The notes: generated by a model from the sequence alone, not told the origin. Positions 12,935 to 21,040 are shown, counted from the first letter of the stretch. The stretch: 30,128 bases of DNA from JAGYLJ01 sp964383545 (GCA_964383545.1 CAYLHD010000006.1:1-30128), one strand, 5' to 3'. A program made the numbers and translations.

Positions 12935-14683
12935 TTACATATTCTCAACAGTTTCAATCCCCAACAAATTCAAACCATTTTTTAAAATTTGAGCAGAACC
13001 TTTGGCTAAAGCTAAACGAATCCCCTGTTCTTCTTCTTCTGATGCTTCCAGTACTGGGCAATGAGCATAAAAACTATTAAACCTTTGAGCTAATTCATAA
13101 AGATAATTACACATTGAATGAGGAGCAACTTCAGTTCCTGACCGATAAGCAACTTGTGGGTACCTCACTAACCATTTCAATAATTTTTCTTCATATTCTC
13201 CTACCCTAACACCGCTTAAATCTTGAGTATCTAAATCTTTTGATTTTTGAATAATCGATTCAGCTCGAACATAAGCATACAAAATATAAGGTCCAGAATA
13301 ACCTTCAAAATTTACAAACCTCTCTGGATCATAATTAACATCCTTATTAAATTCGTGAGATAAAATTAAAAATTTCAAACCTGCTAAAGCGACTACTCGA
13401 GCAATTTCCCCTTTTTTATTGTCATCATAACTTTTCAATTCAGCAATTTTAGTTTTAGCCACTTTTAATGACTCTTCAAGAAGATCTGTTCCTTTAATAT
13501 TTTTACCACTACGAGAGCTAGTTTTTTTACCATTCATTAATAGCCAGCCAAAAGAAAGATGAAAATATTTATCCTTAAACTTATCATCTAAAGTTTCTAA
13601 AACTTTAATCACTGCTTTAAAATGATCTTTTTGTTCAATAGCTGTAAGAGTAAGATTTAAATATAAATCTGGATAATCACCAAACTTTTGATAACCTAAA
13701 GCTAAATCTTTCGCAAAATAAGTTGGATTACCTTCACTAGTTTGTGCTACCCAAGTAGTTAATCCATCTTTTTCACCATTATAAATGATAGCTCCTTGGC
13801 TCTTTTCAAAAAGATCTTTCTTATTTTTATCTACGATCTTCTTAGCTTCTTCAAATACCTGACTCTCTGGATATTGTTTATCATAGACAACACCCAAATC
13901 TGCAAAAACAGCCTGTTGGTGTTCCAAACTCCACTCTTTTATTTTTTCATACAATTCAGTTTCAGAATTTTTGTTACCCTGATAAATATCAATATTTATT
14001 TTTCTAATAACTTCTTCATTATCATCAAAGTTTTCTGAAGCATAAACATAGGCATCAGCAATAAAATCCATCCTTTTATGCTTATCCCAAATCTCGAAGT
14101 CTTCAGGTAAACCTTTCTGCATTACTCCCCAAGTACACTTAGCAGTATGCATCCCGATATCTCCATAATAATTTGTTTTAACTACTTGATAACCCAAATT
14201 TTCTATCAACTGACAAACAGACAGACCAGAAATTGTTCCTTTAATATGACCGACAGTAAAAGCTTTATGAGTATTAGGTTGACCAAATTCCACCATTACT
14301 TGTTTAGATTTTCCTAAATTAAATTTACCATAATTTTCTTTCTTTTCTAAAATTTCTTTTAATTCAGAAACAAAAAAACTCGTTTTTAATTTAAAATTAA
14401 GATAACCCGGAGCAACAACTTCAACATTTTCAATAAGATCTGTTTCATGAATTTTTTCAGCAATTTCTTTAGCTATCTCTAAAGGATTCTTAGACAACTT
14501 TCCCGCTAAAGCTAAAGTATTAAGAGCATAATCTCCATAGGATTCTTCTTTTGGTCTTTCTATTATAATAGGAACATCATTACCATAATCTTTAACAGCT
14601 TCACCAATAATTTTAATCAACAAAATTTCTTCTAAAGGTTTAAGAGAATTTTTTGATTGTTTTAGTTTATCTTGTAAATTCAT
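12935..14683 (-). CDS. argS: Arginyl-tRNA synthetase
   Basis: 582 aa from the ATG at 14683 (MNLQDKLKQS); a longer frame to 14794 would overlap the start of the divergent RNHCP gene and lacks homologous look. A class I synthetase. The N-terminal Add-1 domain has SYGDYALNTLALAGKLSKNP (49-68). The HIGH-type motif is GQPNTHKAFTVGHIKG (134-149). The KMSKS-type motif is KKTSSRSGKNIKG. The C-terminal DALR anticodon-binding domain has GYSGPYILYAYVRAESI and YELAQRFNSFYAHCPVL. It is transcribed with the PIF1-like gene downstream. The start is only 24 nt from the divergent ATG at 14708, leaving almost no room for leaders. Confidence 0.93.
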   Translation of the reverse strand: MNLQDKLKQSKNSLKPLEEILLIKIIGEAVKDYGNDVPIIIERPKEESYGDYALNTLALAGKLSKNPLEIAKEIAEKIHETDLIENVEVVAPGYLNFKLKTSFFVSELKEILEKKENYGKFNLGKSKQVMVEFGQPNTHKAFTVGHIKGTISGLSVCQLIENLGYQVVKTNYYGDIGMHTAKCTWGVMQKGLPEDFEIWDKHKRMDFIADAYVYASENFDDNEEVIRKINIDIYQGNKNSETELYEKIKEWSLEHQQAVFADLGVVYDKQYPESQVFEEAKKIVDKNKKDLFEKSQGAIIYNGEKDGLTTWVAQTSEGNPTYFAKDLALGYQKFGDYPDLYLNLTLTAIEQKDHFKAVIKVLETLDDKFKDKYFHLSFGWLLMNGKKTSSRSGKNIKGTDLLEESLKVAKTKIAELKSYDDNKKGEIARVVALAGLKFLILSHEFNKDVNYDPERFVNFEGYSGPYILYAYVRAESIIQKSKDLDTQDLSGVRVGEYEEKLLKWLVRYPQVAYRSGTEVAPHSMCNYLYELAQRFNSFYAHCPVLEASEEEEQGIRLALAKGSAQILKNGLNLLGIETVENM

Positions 14684-14707
14684 GCTATTAATAATAACAT
14701 ATTGTTT

Positions 14708-14995
14708 ATGAAGAGGAAATTTCAAAGAAAAATAGAAGATTTTGTTTGTGAAAACTGTCACACAAAAGTTACAGGCAATGGCTACACCAATCACTGCCCT
14801 GTTTGTTTATGGAGCAAACATGTTGATATAAACCCAGGAGACAGAGCCTGTAATTGCTGTAGTTTAATGGAACCCATTTCTTTAGAAAACAAAAACGATA
14901 ATCAAATTATCATCCACCGTTGTATTAAATGTGGGTACGAAAAGAAAAACAAAGTTGCTGAAAATGATAACCTTGAAGAACTTCAAGAATGGTAA
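14708..14995 (+). CDS. RNHCP domain zinc-finger protein
   Basis: 95 aa from the ATG at 14708. It has CENCH (C14, C17), the name-giving segment NHCPVC (28-33), CNCC and a last CIKCG pair, so about eight Cys and several His could bind two zinc ions. The order FVCENCHTKV-G--YTNHCPVCLWSKHVD-NPGDR is typical of RNHCP proteins, a small family of unknown role often found in Patescibacteria and in Gram-positive bacteria. It diverges from argS with only 24 nt between the starts. Confidence 0.85.
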   Translation: MKRKFQRKIEDFVCENCHTKVTGNGYTNHCPVCLWSKHVDINPGDRACNCCSLMEPISLENKNDNQIIIHRCIKCGYEKKNKVAENDNLEELQEW

Positions 14996-15010
14996 TATCA
15001 TTTAAATCTC

Positions 15011-15040
15011 TTTACTAAATACTAAGATTAAGACTATAAT
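15011..15040 (+). promoter_or_regulatory. Promoter of the VanY-like gene (near-leaderless)
   Basis: -35 TTTACT (15011-15016), 18-nt spacer, -10 TATAAT (15035-15040), ATG 9 nt further. Confidence 0.55.
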
Positions 15041-15049
15041 ATAATTAAT

Positions 15050-15982
15050 ATGATAAATGAAGAAAAAAAAATAAACTTAATTTACTGGATAAGTATTCCT
15101 ATGTTTATAATAATAATTGGTGGAATTGGTTACATAACTTGGCTAGGAAATAACCATTTAAAATCCATAGATGAAAAATTCTCTTTAGTTGATTCAAATA
15201 TTAAACTCTTAGAAGCTAATATAGCTTCAACAACAGACCAACTACAACAAGGCATCTTACAAACCTACACAGAGTTATCTTTGGCTATAGATAATGAAAA
15301 AGAAAATGTCGGTAATATTAAAGACCTTTTAGGTATTTACCAACAAGAAGTTGGAAATATCTCAGGTACAGTTAGTGATCTTGAAAAATTAACCAAAACT
15401 GATCCAGAACTATTACAAAAATATTCAAAAGTTTTCTTCTTGAATGAACATTATTCACCAGCTCGTTTAACCGAACTTCCAGATAATTATGAATATTTAG
15501 AATCAAGACATTCTAAGATTAGTACTGAAGTTTGGCCATATTTAGATAATATGATAAAAGCATCAATTGCCGATGGTCTGGAATTATACGTTTATTCAGC
15601 TTACCGTTCTTTTGATGAACAAAATGCCATTAAAAACCAGTATTCAATAATTTATGGTTCAGGTACAGCTAATCAATTTTCTGCAGACCAAGGCTATTCT
15701 GAGCATCAATTAGGTACTACAATTGACTTAATAACAACCGGCATAGGTGGAACTTTAGAAGGTTTCGATAAAACCATGACTTATAAATGGTTACTAGGAA
15801 ATGCTTTCAAATACGGATTTGTTATGTCCTATCCTGACGATAATGGTTACTATGTTTTTGAGCCATGGCATTGGCGTTTTGTAGGAGTTAAATTAGCAAC
15901 AAAACTACATAATGAAGAAAAAAACTTCTATGATTTAGACCAAAGAGAGATTGATGAATATTTAATCCATCTATTTGAATAG
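15050..15982 (+). CDS. M15/VanY-type D-Ala-D-Ala carboxypeptidase, membrane-anchored
   Basis: 310 aa. Membrane anchor at about residues 12-32, then a helical, probably coiled-coil stalk (35-115), then the peptidase at the cell surface. The M15B signature is complete: SAYRSFDEQ (183-191), SEHQLGTTIDL with zinc ligands His219 and Asp226, and EPWHWRF with catalytic-site His274. Such enzymes trim the terminal D-Ala from peptidoglycan stem peptides. It is a single-gene unit with its own promoter and a bidirectional terminator behind it. Confidence 0.9.
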   Translation: MINEEKKINLIYWISIPMFIIIIGGIGYITWLGNNHLKSIDEKFSLVDSNIKLLEANIASTTDQLQQGILQTYTELSLAIDNEKENVGNIKDLLGIYQQEVGNISGTVSDLEKLTKTDPELLQKYSKVFFLNEHYSPARLTELPDNYEYLESRHSKISTEVWPYLDNMIKASIADGLELYVYSAYRSFDEQNAIKNQYSIIYGSGTANQFSADQGYSEHQLGTTIDLITTGIGGTLEGFDKTMTYKWLLGNAFKYGFVMSYPDDNGYYVFEPWHWRFVGVKLATKLHNEEKNFYDLDQREIDEYLIHLFE

Positions 15983-16027
15983 TAAATTATTTACCATCAA
16001 GCAAAATAAATTTTTAGTGATTTAAAT

Positions 16028-16062
16028 AAAAAAGACCAACCTATTACTAGGTTGGTCTTTTG
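16028..16062. terminator. Bidirectional intrinsic terminator
   Basis: AAAAGACCAACCT, loop ATTAC(T), AGGTTGGTCTTTT. It separates two convergent genes and has A/T runs for both directions. Confidence 0.85.
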
Positions 16063-16082
16063 GTTACTAGGAGAAAACGAGG

Positions 16083-16604
16083 TTATTTTCCATTCGTGTC
16101 CGCTGTGTCCTCGACAGGAACTTTTTCGATGATACCGTTTAAAATGTCGAGAGCAGATTGAATCCGTTTGTTGATTGAAACTCCCGAGCTGTTTATAACC
16201 TCGATAAGCAGTTGCCGAGCACTCGCAATGGGCACTGACTGCTCCCGAATGATTTTTCTCAAGGAAGTTTCTTTCATCTTGAGAATCCCGTTGCTGTTAT
16301 TAAGATCCCGATTTTTTTGTCCAAGAGCTTCAATCCTCTCAACTGCCAGCTTGGTTTTCTCTTCAGCCGTTTTAATCTGGTCGGCAGCTTCTTCCAAACC
16401 ATCCTTCATTTCATGCAAGGCTCTGGACAGGTAATCTATCTCAGAATCCCTTCCGTTGACCTTTGCTTCTGACAAAATTTGGCCAGTAGATTTAATACCG
16501 GTATCAACATTAAACCTAGGCAACATCTCGTTAATCCTGTCTTCATCTATACCCATAAAGCCACCGGGAATAACTCTCTCAAACTTCTCTTTCTGACTAC
16601 TCAT
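16083..16604 (-). CDS. Coiled-coil protein of unknown function, atypical composition
   Basis: 173 aa. The start at 16604 (MSSQKEKFERV) follows GGAGGAGAG closely; an in-frame ATG at 16619 overlaps that ribosome binding site. Residues about 60-120 form a long heptad-like helix (ALHEMKDGLEEAADQIKTA, then EEKTKLAVERIEALGQKNRD). The N-terminus has GGFMGIDEDRINEMLPRF and the C-terminus a helical ARQLLIEVINSSG...IQSALDILNGIIEKV. GC content is near 47%, clearly above the neighbouring genes. I do not recognise the family. The composition, the strong ribosome binding site and its own promoter suggest a recently acquired gene. Confidence 0.6.
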   Translation of the reverse strand: MSSQKEKFERVIPGGFMGIDEDRINEMLPRFNVDTGIKSTGQILSEAKVNGRDSEIDYLSRALHEMKDGLEEAADQIKTAEEKTKLAVERIEALGQKNRDLNNSNGILKMKETSLRKIIREQSVPIASARQLLIEVINSSGVSINKRIQSALDILNGIIEKVPVEDTADTNGK

Positions 16605-16672
16605 TTTTCTCTCCTCCATATTTTGACCCTTACGAGTCGTTGATAAAAAAGAACTTCTACAAAACTTTTAAC

Positions 16673-16701
16673 ATTTAATCAGAAAATAATGTTATTGTCA
16701 A
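16673..16701 (-). promoter_or_regulatory. Promoter of the coiled-coil gene
   Basis: -35 TTGACA (16696-16701), 17-nt spacer, -10 TTAAAT (16673-16678), leaving a 60-nt leader with a Shine-Dalgarno sequence. Confidence 0.5.
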
Positions 16702-16757
16702 GAAAAAACCTCAATGCTGTTACATCGAGATTAAATATATTTATCCCTTATAAAAAA

Positions 16758-16811
16758 CAATTTTAAAATTCAAAGCTCTCGCTTCGGATTTTAAAATTCT
16801 CTAGTTGGCAG
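16758..16811 (-). repeat. Orphan partial copy of the tRNA-Gln 3' element
   Basis: 54 nt that match 18014-18067 at 51 positions. It consists of the 18-bp hairpin (AATTTTAAAAT...GAAGC/GCTT...) plus the seven acceptor-end bases of tRNA-Gln. No tRNA is present here. Confidence 0.75.
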
Positions 16812-16850
16812 TATGGGACGAAGTTGGAACTTTATTAAATTTTTGCTAAA

Positions 16851-17321
16851 TTAAACACTTTTTACTTCAAGAGGTATTTCATGGCTTATTTTAAAACTTT
16901 TATCGTTTAATTGTTTTACTGATATTTTATATAAATAATCTCCAGGAATTGTATAAATAAAACTATCCATTCTAATCACAAAACGCATTTGCCTTTTATT
17001 TTTTTTAAAAATTAAAGGAGCTATTGTTTCTGTTAATATTTTTCCATTAGGATCAACAAGTTCTAATTTAACGTCAACACTAAATTCTTTATTATCAATG
17101 TCAATGTTTAAAATTCTCCTAAATAAAACTACAAGTTCATGATTAAATGGAAGTTTATTATTTTTATTTTCTTGGGGAAAAGCTTTTTCAAATATATTAA
17201 TTTGACTAATAATATTAAAAAGAGAAATGTTATTAGATTCTTGGTCAATCGACGCAGAACTACAAATTAAACCCCATACAGGTCTAATTGAAAAAACCTT
17301 TTTTTTATCATTTTTCATCAT
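16851..17321 (-). CDS. DUF6941-like protein
   Basis: 156 aa with a start MMKND at 17321. VWGLICSSASIDQESNNISLFNIISQI near the N-terminus resembles DUF6941 proteins, which begin with a Cys-containing 'D---N--SLFNI' segment, and the rest is mostly beta strands (FSVDVKLELVDPNGK, then MRFVIRMDSFIYTIPGDYLY), compatible with one beta-sandwich. Function unknown. The start is 2 nt past the stop of the DUF2283 gene, so the three genes 17834-16851 form one operon. Family naming is from memory of the pattern and should be checked. Confidence 0.6.
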   Translation of the reverse strand: MMKNDKKKVFSIRPVWGLICSSASIDQESNNISLFNIISQINIFEKAFPQENKNNKLPFNHELVVLFRRILNIDIDNKEFSVDVKLELVDPNGKILTETIAPLIFKKNKRQMRFVIRMDSFIYTIPGDYLYKISVKQLNDKSFKISHEIPLEVKSV

Positions 17322-17323
17322 AA

Positions 17324-17623
17324 TTAATTATAATTTAATATTTTTTCTCTTGTTAAAGAATTAGAAGAAATGGAATCTAAATAAGGAGACAGAATATTTT
17401 TATGATTAATTATTTTTACTTCTCCTAAATTTTCAAATTTTCCGTTTACCAATGAAACACTAATAGGATGTTTAATCGAATTTAGTATCTCTATTCCAAT
17501 AATTTCATTATTTTTATCATAATCAAAAATAAGCCAATCTTTTTTCTGGCTAGTTTTTACTACTTTAGTATTTTTTAAACAAATGTATTTTGCATCTGTT
17601 TTTTCATCATAATTAATTTTCAT
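17324..17623 (-). CDS. DUF2283 protein, possible antitoxin partner
   Basis: 99 aa. MKINYDEKTDAKYICLKNTK, then DWLIFDYDKNNEIIGIEILN, is the DUF2283 pattern (Y----DALYI, D-D--G-VVGIEIL). The start overlaps the end of the upstream DUF4258 gene by 11 nt. DUF4258-DUF2283 pairs occur in many genomes and are thought to be toxin-antitoxin-like, with DUF2283 the proposed antitoxin; not shown for this pair. It has an extra C-terminal tail of about 25 residues. Confidence 0.75.
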   Translation of the reverse strand: MKINYDEKTDAKYICLKNTKVVKTSQKKDWLIFDYDKNNEIIGIEILNSIKHPISVSLVNGKFENLGEVKIINHKNILSPYLDSISSNSLTREKILNYN

Positions 17624-17834
17624 AGTAACAGGTTATAATTATTATTTTAGTTTTAATAATTTTGTAAATAACTATTAAAATTCTTTGATCTTCTAAAACT
17701 CCTTTTGTTTTTATATTACCATAAGATTGATTTTTAGTCTCAATAGGATTTTTTATAACCCTTTTGATTTGTTGAATTTCAAAACCACGAGACAATAATC
17801 TATCTTTTGCGTGATTTGATAATACTATTTTCAT
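17613..17834 (-). CDS. DUF4258 protein, possible toxin partner
   Basis: 73 aa. MKIVLSNHAKDRLLSRGFEI is the DUF4258 start (H---RM-RGI), followed by RVIKNPIE and a beta-strand end with ILIVIYKIIKTKIIIITCYY. These are small proteins with a BrnT/RelE-like fold. First gene of the operon; the -10-like TAAAAT ends 7 nt before the ATG. Confidence 0.75.
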   Translation of the reverse strand: MKIVLSNHAKDRLLSRGFEIQQIKRVIKNPIETKNQSYGNIKTKGVLEDQRILIVIYKIIKTKIIIITCYYEN

Positions 17835-17887
17835 TAATTAAATTTTAGCATCTATATATCAAAAAACCGTGGAAATTGCTAATTTAT

Positions 17888-18060
17888 GGACTAGGAATTT
17901 CAGTTACAAATATTTTGCTGTGCAAAATTTCGCGACCTCGACTCGGCTACAGATTTTTCTTCCTGAAAAATCTGGCTTCGCGCCTCCGTCTTTCGAATCC
18001 TATCCGACAAAGACAATTTTAAAATCCAAAGCTCTCGCTTCGGATTTTAAAATTCTTTAG
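17888..18060 (-). repeat. tRNA-3'-flanking element, Gln copy
   Basis: Follows tRNA-Gln on the minus strand. Box 1 GAAGCGAGAGCTTTGG (18041-18026) sits in an 18-bp hairpin; box 2, an inverted T-arm TAGGATTCGAAAG (18002-17990); a hairpin CAGATTTTT/AAAAATCTG; box 3 (17936-17903), which is 29/33 identical to the Lys copy; and a short box 4 (GACTAGGA on the + strand, 17889-17896), the weakest of the three terminal copies. Confidence 0.65.
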
Positions 18061-18131
18061 TTGCCAGACTAGGATTCGAACCTAGATACCCAGCTCCAAA
18101 AGCTGGTGTCCTACCATTAGACGATCTGGCA
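18061..18131 (-). tRNA. tRNA-Gln (TTG)
   Basis: 71 nt. Acceptor TGCCAGA/TCTGGCA, D-arm GTC/GAC, anticodon stem CCAGC/GCTGG with loop TTTTGGA (anticodon TTG), T-arm CTAGG-TTCGAAT-CCTAG, discriminator A. It is flanked on both sides by partial copies of itself. Confidence 0.92.
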
Positions 18132-18194
18132 ATAATAATTGTTATATAAAATATCTAATATCCCTTCTTCATTGACGGGTCACCGATAAGATGA

Positions 18195-18250
18195 CTACCA
18201 TTAGCCTCGCCCGTGGCCGGGCTACGGCCGAGGGACGATCTGGCAATAAT
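18195..18250 (-). pseudogene. Degenerate tRNA-Gln 5' part split by a GC-rich palindrome
   Basis: Two pieces of tRNA-Gln are repeated 84 and 114 nt from the original: ctaccattag (18195-18204 for 18111-18120) and a 17-nt piece with the 5' end and flank (18234-18250 for 18120-18136, identical). Between them lie 29 nt (18205-18233) that form a near-perfect hairpin of about 83% GC in an otherwise AT-rich sequence. Confidence 0.7.
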
Positions 18251-18252
18251 TA

Positions 18253-19290
18253 CTATTCTACATTTTTTGTTAATTTTATCAACATTAACTCAAGTGGTAA
18301 TTGAGAAATATAAGAAGATTTCGTTTGCAAAGAAACATCAATCAATTCGCTAATAACATTAGAATTAATATTAGAATCCTTTTTTTGACTCAGTTCTTTT
18401 AAGAAACTAAAATCTGTTTCAGAAAATTCACTTTCAAAAACTTTGTCTATCCCCTTAGAAAATCTTAACAAGAATACAGCACGCACCTTATATAAAACTA
18501 ACTTTATTAATGTCTGTATATTTAAATTATTTTTTACTGCAATTTCAATGCTCTTTAAGCCTTTCTCTAAATCTTTTTCAGAGATAGCTAAAATAAAATC
18601 ATTAACCATCTGACTACTTGGAACCCCTATTATTCTCTCTACTTCTTCAATACTAACCTTCTTATCTTTAGACGAAGACATCACTTTTTGTAAAGTACCT
18701 AAAGCATCTCGGAAAGAACCATCTCCCAATAGAGCAATTAAATCTTCAGTTCCTTTTTCCAAAACAAATTTTTCCTTTTTTGCTACTTCTAAAATAATCT
18801 CATTTAAGATTTTTTGAGAAGGTTTTTTAAACACATAGGACTGACAACGAGAAATAATTGTCTCTGGAATCCGATCTGGTTCAGTAGTAGCCAAAACAAA
18901 GACTACATGACGTGGAGGTTCCTCTAGAGTTTTCAAAAGAGCATTAAAAGCATCCTTTGTTAGCATATGTACCTCATCAATAATATAAACCTTATAAGGT
19001 GATTCAAATGGTAAAACATTTACAGCATCTCTCAACTCCCGAATAGCATCAATTCCGCGATTAGAAGCAGCATCTATTTCACTTAAATCATTATTAGTAC
19101 ACTTAATTTCTTGAGCTAAAATCCTAGCTACAGATGTTTTTCCCGTCCCTCTTGTACCTGAAAATAAATAAGCATGAGATATATTACCTAATTGAATAGA
19201 TTTTTCAAGAGTATCTGTAACATGTTTTTGCCCCAAAACTTCTGAAAATTTTTGAGGACGATATTTACGATAAAGTACTAAATCTGACAT
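18253..19290 (-). CDS. dnaX: DNA polymerase III gamma-type subunit (clamp loader ATPase), short
   Basis: 345 aa. AAA+ motor of the clamp loader. Start MSDLVLYRKYRPQKFSEVLG is canonical. Walker A GTRGTGKTS is at 45-53, Walker B YIIDEVHML at 102-110, sensor 1 LATTEPDRIPETI and the SRC arginine finger IISRCQ at 145-150. Between Walker A and EIDAASNRG the family normally has a four-Cys zinc module; here only C64 remains and about 30 residues are missing. The tau-specific C-terminus is missing too, so only a gamma-like product is made. A promoter with an extended -10 ends 7 nt before the ATG. Confidence 0.93.
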   Translation of the reverse strand: MSDLVLYRKYRPQKFSEVLGQKHVTDTLEKSIQLGNISHAYLFSGTRGTGKTSVARILAQEIKCTNNDLSEIDAASNRGIDAIRELRDAVNVLPFESPYKVYIIDEVHMLTKDAFNALLKTLEEPPRHVVFVLATTEPDRIPETIISRCQSYVFKKPSQKILNEIILEVAKKEKFVLEKGTEDLIALLGDGSFRDALGTLQKVMSSSKDKKVSIEEVERIIGVPSSQMVNDFILAISEKDLEKGLKSIEIAVKNNLNIQTLIKLVLYKVRAVFLLRFSKGIDKVFESEFSETDFSFLKELSQKKDSNINSNVISELIDVSLQTKSSYISQLPLELMLIKLTKNVE

Positions 19291-19297
19291 ATAGCTT

Positions 19298-19306
19298 ATT
19301 ATAACA
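19298..19306 (-). promoter_or_regulatory. Extended -10 promoter of dnaX (leaderless)
   Basis: On the minus strand TGTTATAAT in the context GACTGTGTTATAAT; the -10 ends 7 nt before the ATG. The GACTGTGTTAT core recurs before the zinc-ribbon gene (28752) and the structured RNA (about 28050). Confidence 0.55.
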
Positions 19307-19323
19307 CAGTCAATAAAAACCGC

Positions 19324-20016
19324 TTAAATCCACATCTTTACCTTCAAAGCTTTTTGTGCAGCATCCTGTTCAGCCTCCTGTTTAGAAACACCTTCCCCTT
19401 CTGCTATTAATTTATTATTTAAAAATACTCCTATCCTAAATCTTTTATCATGATCAGGTCCAACTTCTTCTAAAACTTTATAATTAGGAGTAACTTTTTC
19501 AAGCTCTTGGGATTTTTCTTGAAAGTTACTTTTTGCATCCTGCCATAAATTTTTCTCCACCACTTCATCCACTTTATAAAGAAAATTATCAGCAATAAAT
19601 TTTTGAGCAACCATGTAACCTTGATCTAAATAAACTGCCCCAATAATAGCTTCCACAGCATTGGCCATAATAAAATTCCTAGCTCTACCTGTATCTTTAG
19701 CTTCTCCTTTAGACAATTGTAAAAAATCATTAATTTCTAGTCTTTCAGCTACTTTTAAAAGCGATACAGTATTTACTAAAGCAGAACGATAAGAAGTCAA
19801 AACCCCTTCATTCTCCTGAGGAAATTTCTCAAACAAATGATGAGTTGTTACTAATTCTAAAACAGCATCACCTAAATACTCTAATCTTTCATTATGTTCA
19901 AGATTTTCTTCTTGATGTTCATTAATATAAGAACGGTGAGTTAAAGCCATTCTTAACAAATTTATGTCATTAAATTTTATCTTTATTTTTTCTTCAAATT
20001 TTTCAAAATCAATCAT
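19324..20016 (-). CDS. rnc: Ribonuclease III
   Basis: 230 aa. Cuts double-stranded RNA in rRNA and mRNA processing. The signature NERLEYLGDAVLEL is at 42-55 with catalytic Glu46 and Asp50; the second acidic pair lies in ANAVEAIIGAVYLD. The C-terminal dsRNA-binding domain has FQEKSQELEKVTPNYKVLEE and ends with GEGVSKQEAEQDAAQKAL. The length is normal. It is 17 nt behind the nusB-nudix stop, in the same transcript. Confidence 0.95.
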   Translation of the reverse strand: MIDFEKFEEKIKIKFNDINLLRMALTHRSYINEHQEENLEHNERLEYLGDAVLELVTTHHLFEKFPQENEGVLTSYRSALVNTVSLLKVAERLEINDFLQLSKGEAKDTGRARNFIMANAVEAIIGAVYLDQGYMVAQKFIADNFLYKVDEVVEKNLWQDAKSNFQEKSQELEKVTPNYKVLEEVGPDHDKRFRIGVFLNNKLIAEGEGVSKQEAEQDAAQKALKVKMWI

Positions 20017-20033
20017 GTTTTCTTCTATTTTTC

Positions 20034-20984
20034 TTATTTTACAGAATGAATATTTTTTATCATTTCCACACCTTTATTAATTATTGGTCTTAAATCTTCA
20101 TAGGTTTCAAGTTTACTTATTTTGTTTATTTCAAACCATTTCACATCATCAAGAGTACCTCTCTCTCCTCCATTTTCTTCTAACTCTAAAATCTTAAAGT
20201 CAGCCTTGGTTAAAAAATAAGTAACATTTCTCTTAGTTGGAGTACCTCCTTCTTTTGAACTATCTTCGTCATAAAGTGTTGCTACATATTGGTTAACATC
20301 TAACTTATCTTTAATAACTACATCTAGCCCAGTCTCTTCTTTGGCTTCTCTTACAACACATTCTTCTATGGTTTCATTTTTTTCTTTTGACCCTTTTACT
20401 AAAGTCCAATAGCCAAACACATTGTGAACAAAAGCCAAAAATATTTTACCATCTTTCTCTGTAAAAATAACAGTTCCTCCTAACTCTTGGGTAGGTAAAT
20501 TTTCTTTACTAATTTCTTTTCGTTTATTCTTAAGACAATTATCAGAAGTTTCATATTTTCTTGGTTCCCCCAACTCTTTATAAATAGTACCAAGAACACC
20601 ACTAATAAATTTACCACTGTTTTCACCACCAAAAGCCTTCGCTAACTCAATAGATTCATTAATAGCTACTTTAGGAGGAACTTCCTGCTTATCAGAAAAT
20701 AAAAGCTCATAAATACCTATTCTTAAAATATTCCTGTCAACAACAGAAATTTTTTCAATTGGCCACTGAGGTGCAGCCTGCTGAATAATATTATCAAGAT
20801 TTTCTTGTTCCTTTAAAATTCCTTTAATCAAAGATTTGGAAAAAGAATTGTCTTCAGACACGATAGCAAACTCTCTTAGATTACAATCTAAGATGTTAAA
20901 TACTTCTGTTTCACTTTCTTTTCTGAAATCCCATTCGAAAAGAGTTTGTAAAACTATTGATCTTGAAAGGTGCCTATTCAACAT
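20034..20984 (-). CDS. nusB: NusB antitermination factor fused to a Nudix hydrolase
   Basis: 316 aa. Residues 1-140 are NusB: RSIVLQTLFEWDF, VVDRNILRIGIYELLF, VAINESIELAKAFGGENSGKF and VNGVL-like SGVLGTIYKEL, all in order; NusB binds boxA RNA in rRNA antitermination. After a Lys/Glu-rich linker (141-165) a Nudix domain follows (166-316), with the full Nudix box at 198-220 (G198, E204, R212-E213, E216-E217, G219), so hydrolysis should be possible. The frame is continuous with no stop or restart site between the domains. The pair may link transcription to nucleotide cleanup; that is speculative. Precedes rnc. Confidence 0.9.
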   Translation of the reverse strand: MLNRHLSRSIVLQTLFEWDFRKESETEVFNILDCNLREFAIVSEDNSFSKSLIKGILKEQENLDNIIQQAAPQWPIEKISVVDRNILRIGIYELLFSDKQEVPPKVAINESIELAKAFGGENSGKFISGVLGTIYKELGEPRKYETSDNCLKNKRKEISKENLPTQELGGTVIFTEKDGKIFLAFVHNVFGYWTLVKGSKEKNETIEECVVREAKEETGLDVVIKDKLDVNQYVATLYDEDSSKEGGTPTKRNVTYFLTKADFKILELEENGGERGTLDDVKWFEINKISKLETYEDLRPIINKGVEMIKNIHSVK

Positions 20985-21004
20985 AACCTTTTAGGTTAAA
21001 ACTT

Positions 21005-21040
21005 TAAAAATACAAAACCCGTCTATTAACAGACAGGTTT
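21005..21040 (-). terminator. Terminator between rpmF and nusB-nudix
   Basis: On the minus strand AAACCTGTCT, loop GTTAAT, AGACGGGTTT, then a T-rich tail (TTGTATTTTT). Confidence 0.65.

Noticed and set aside
14684..14794. N-terminal extension of argS
   Set aside because: It would overlap the divergent RNHCP gene and adds residues unlike the family; MNLQDKL is the normal kind of start.
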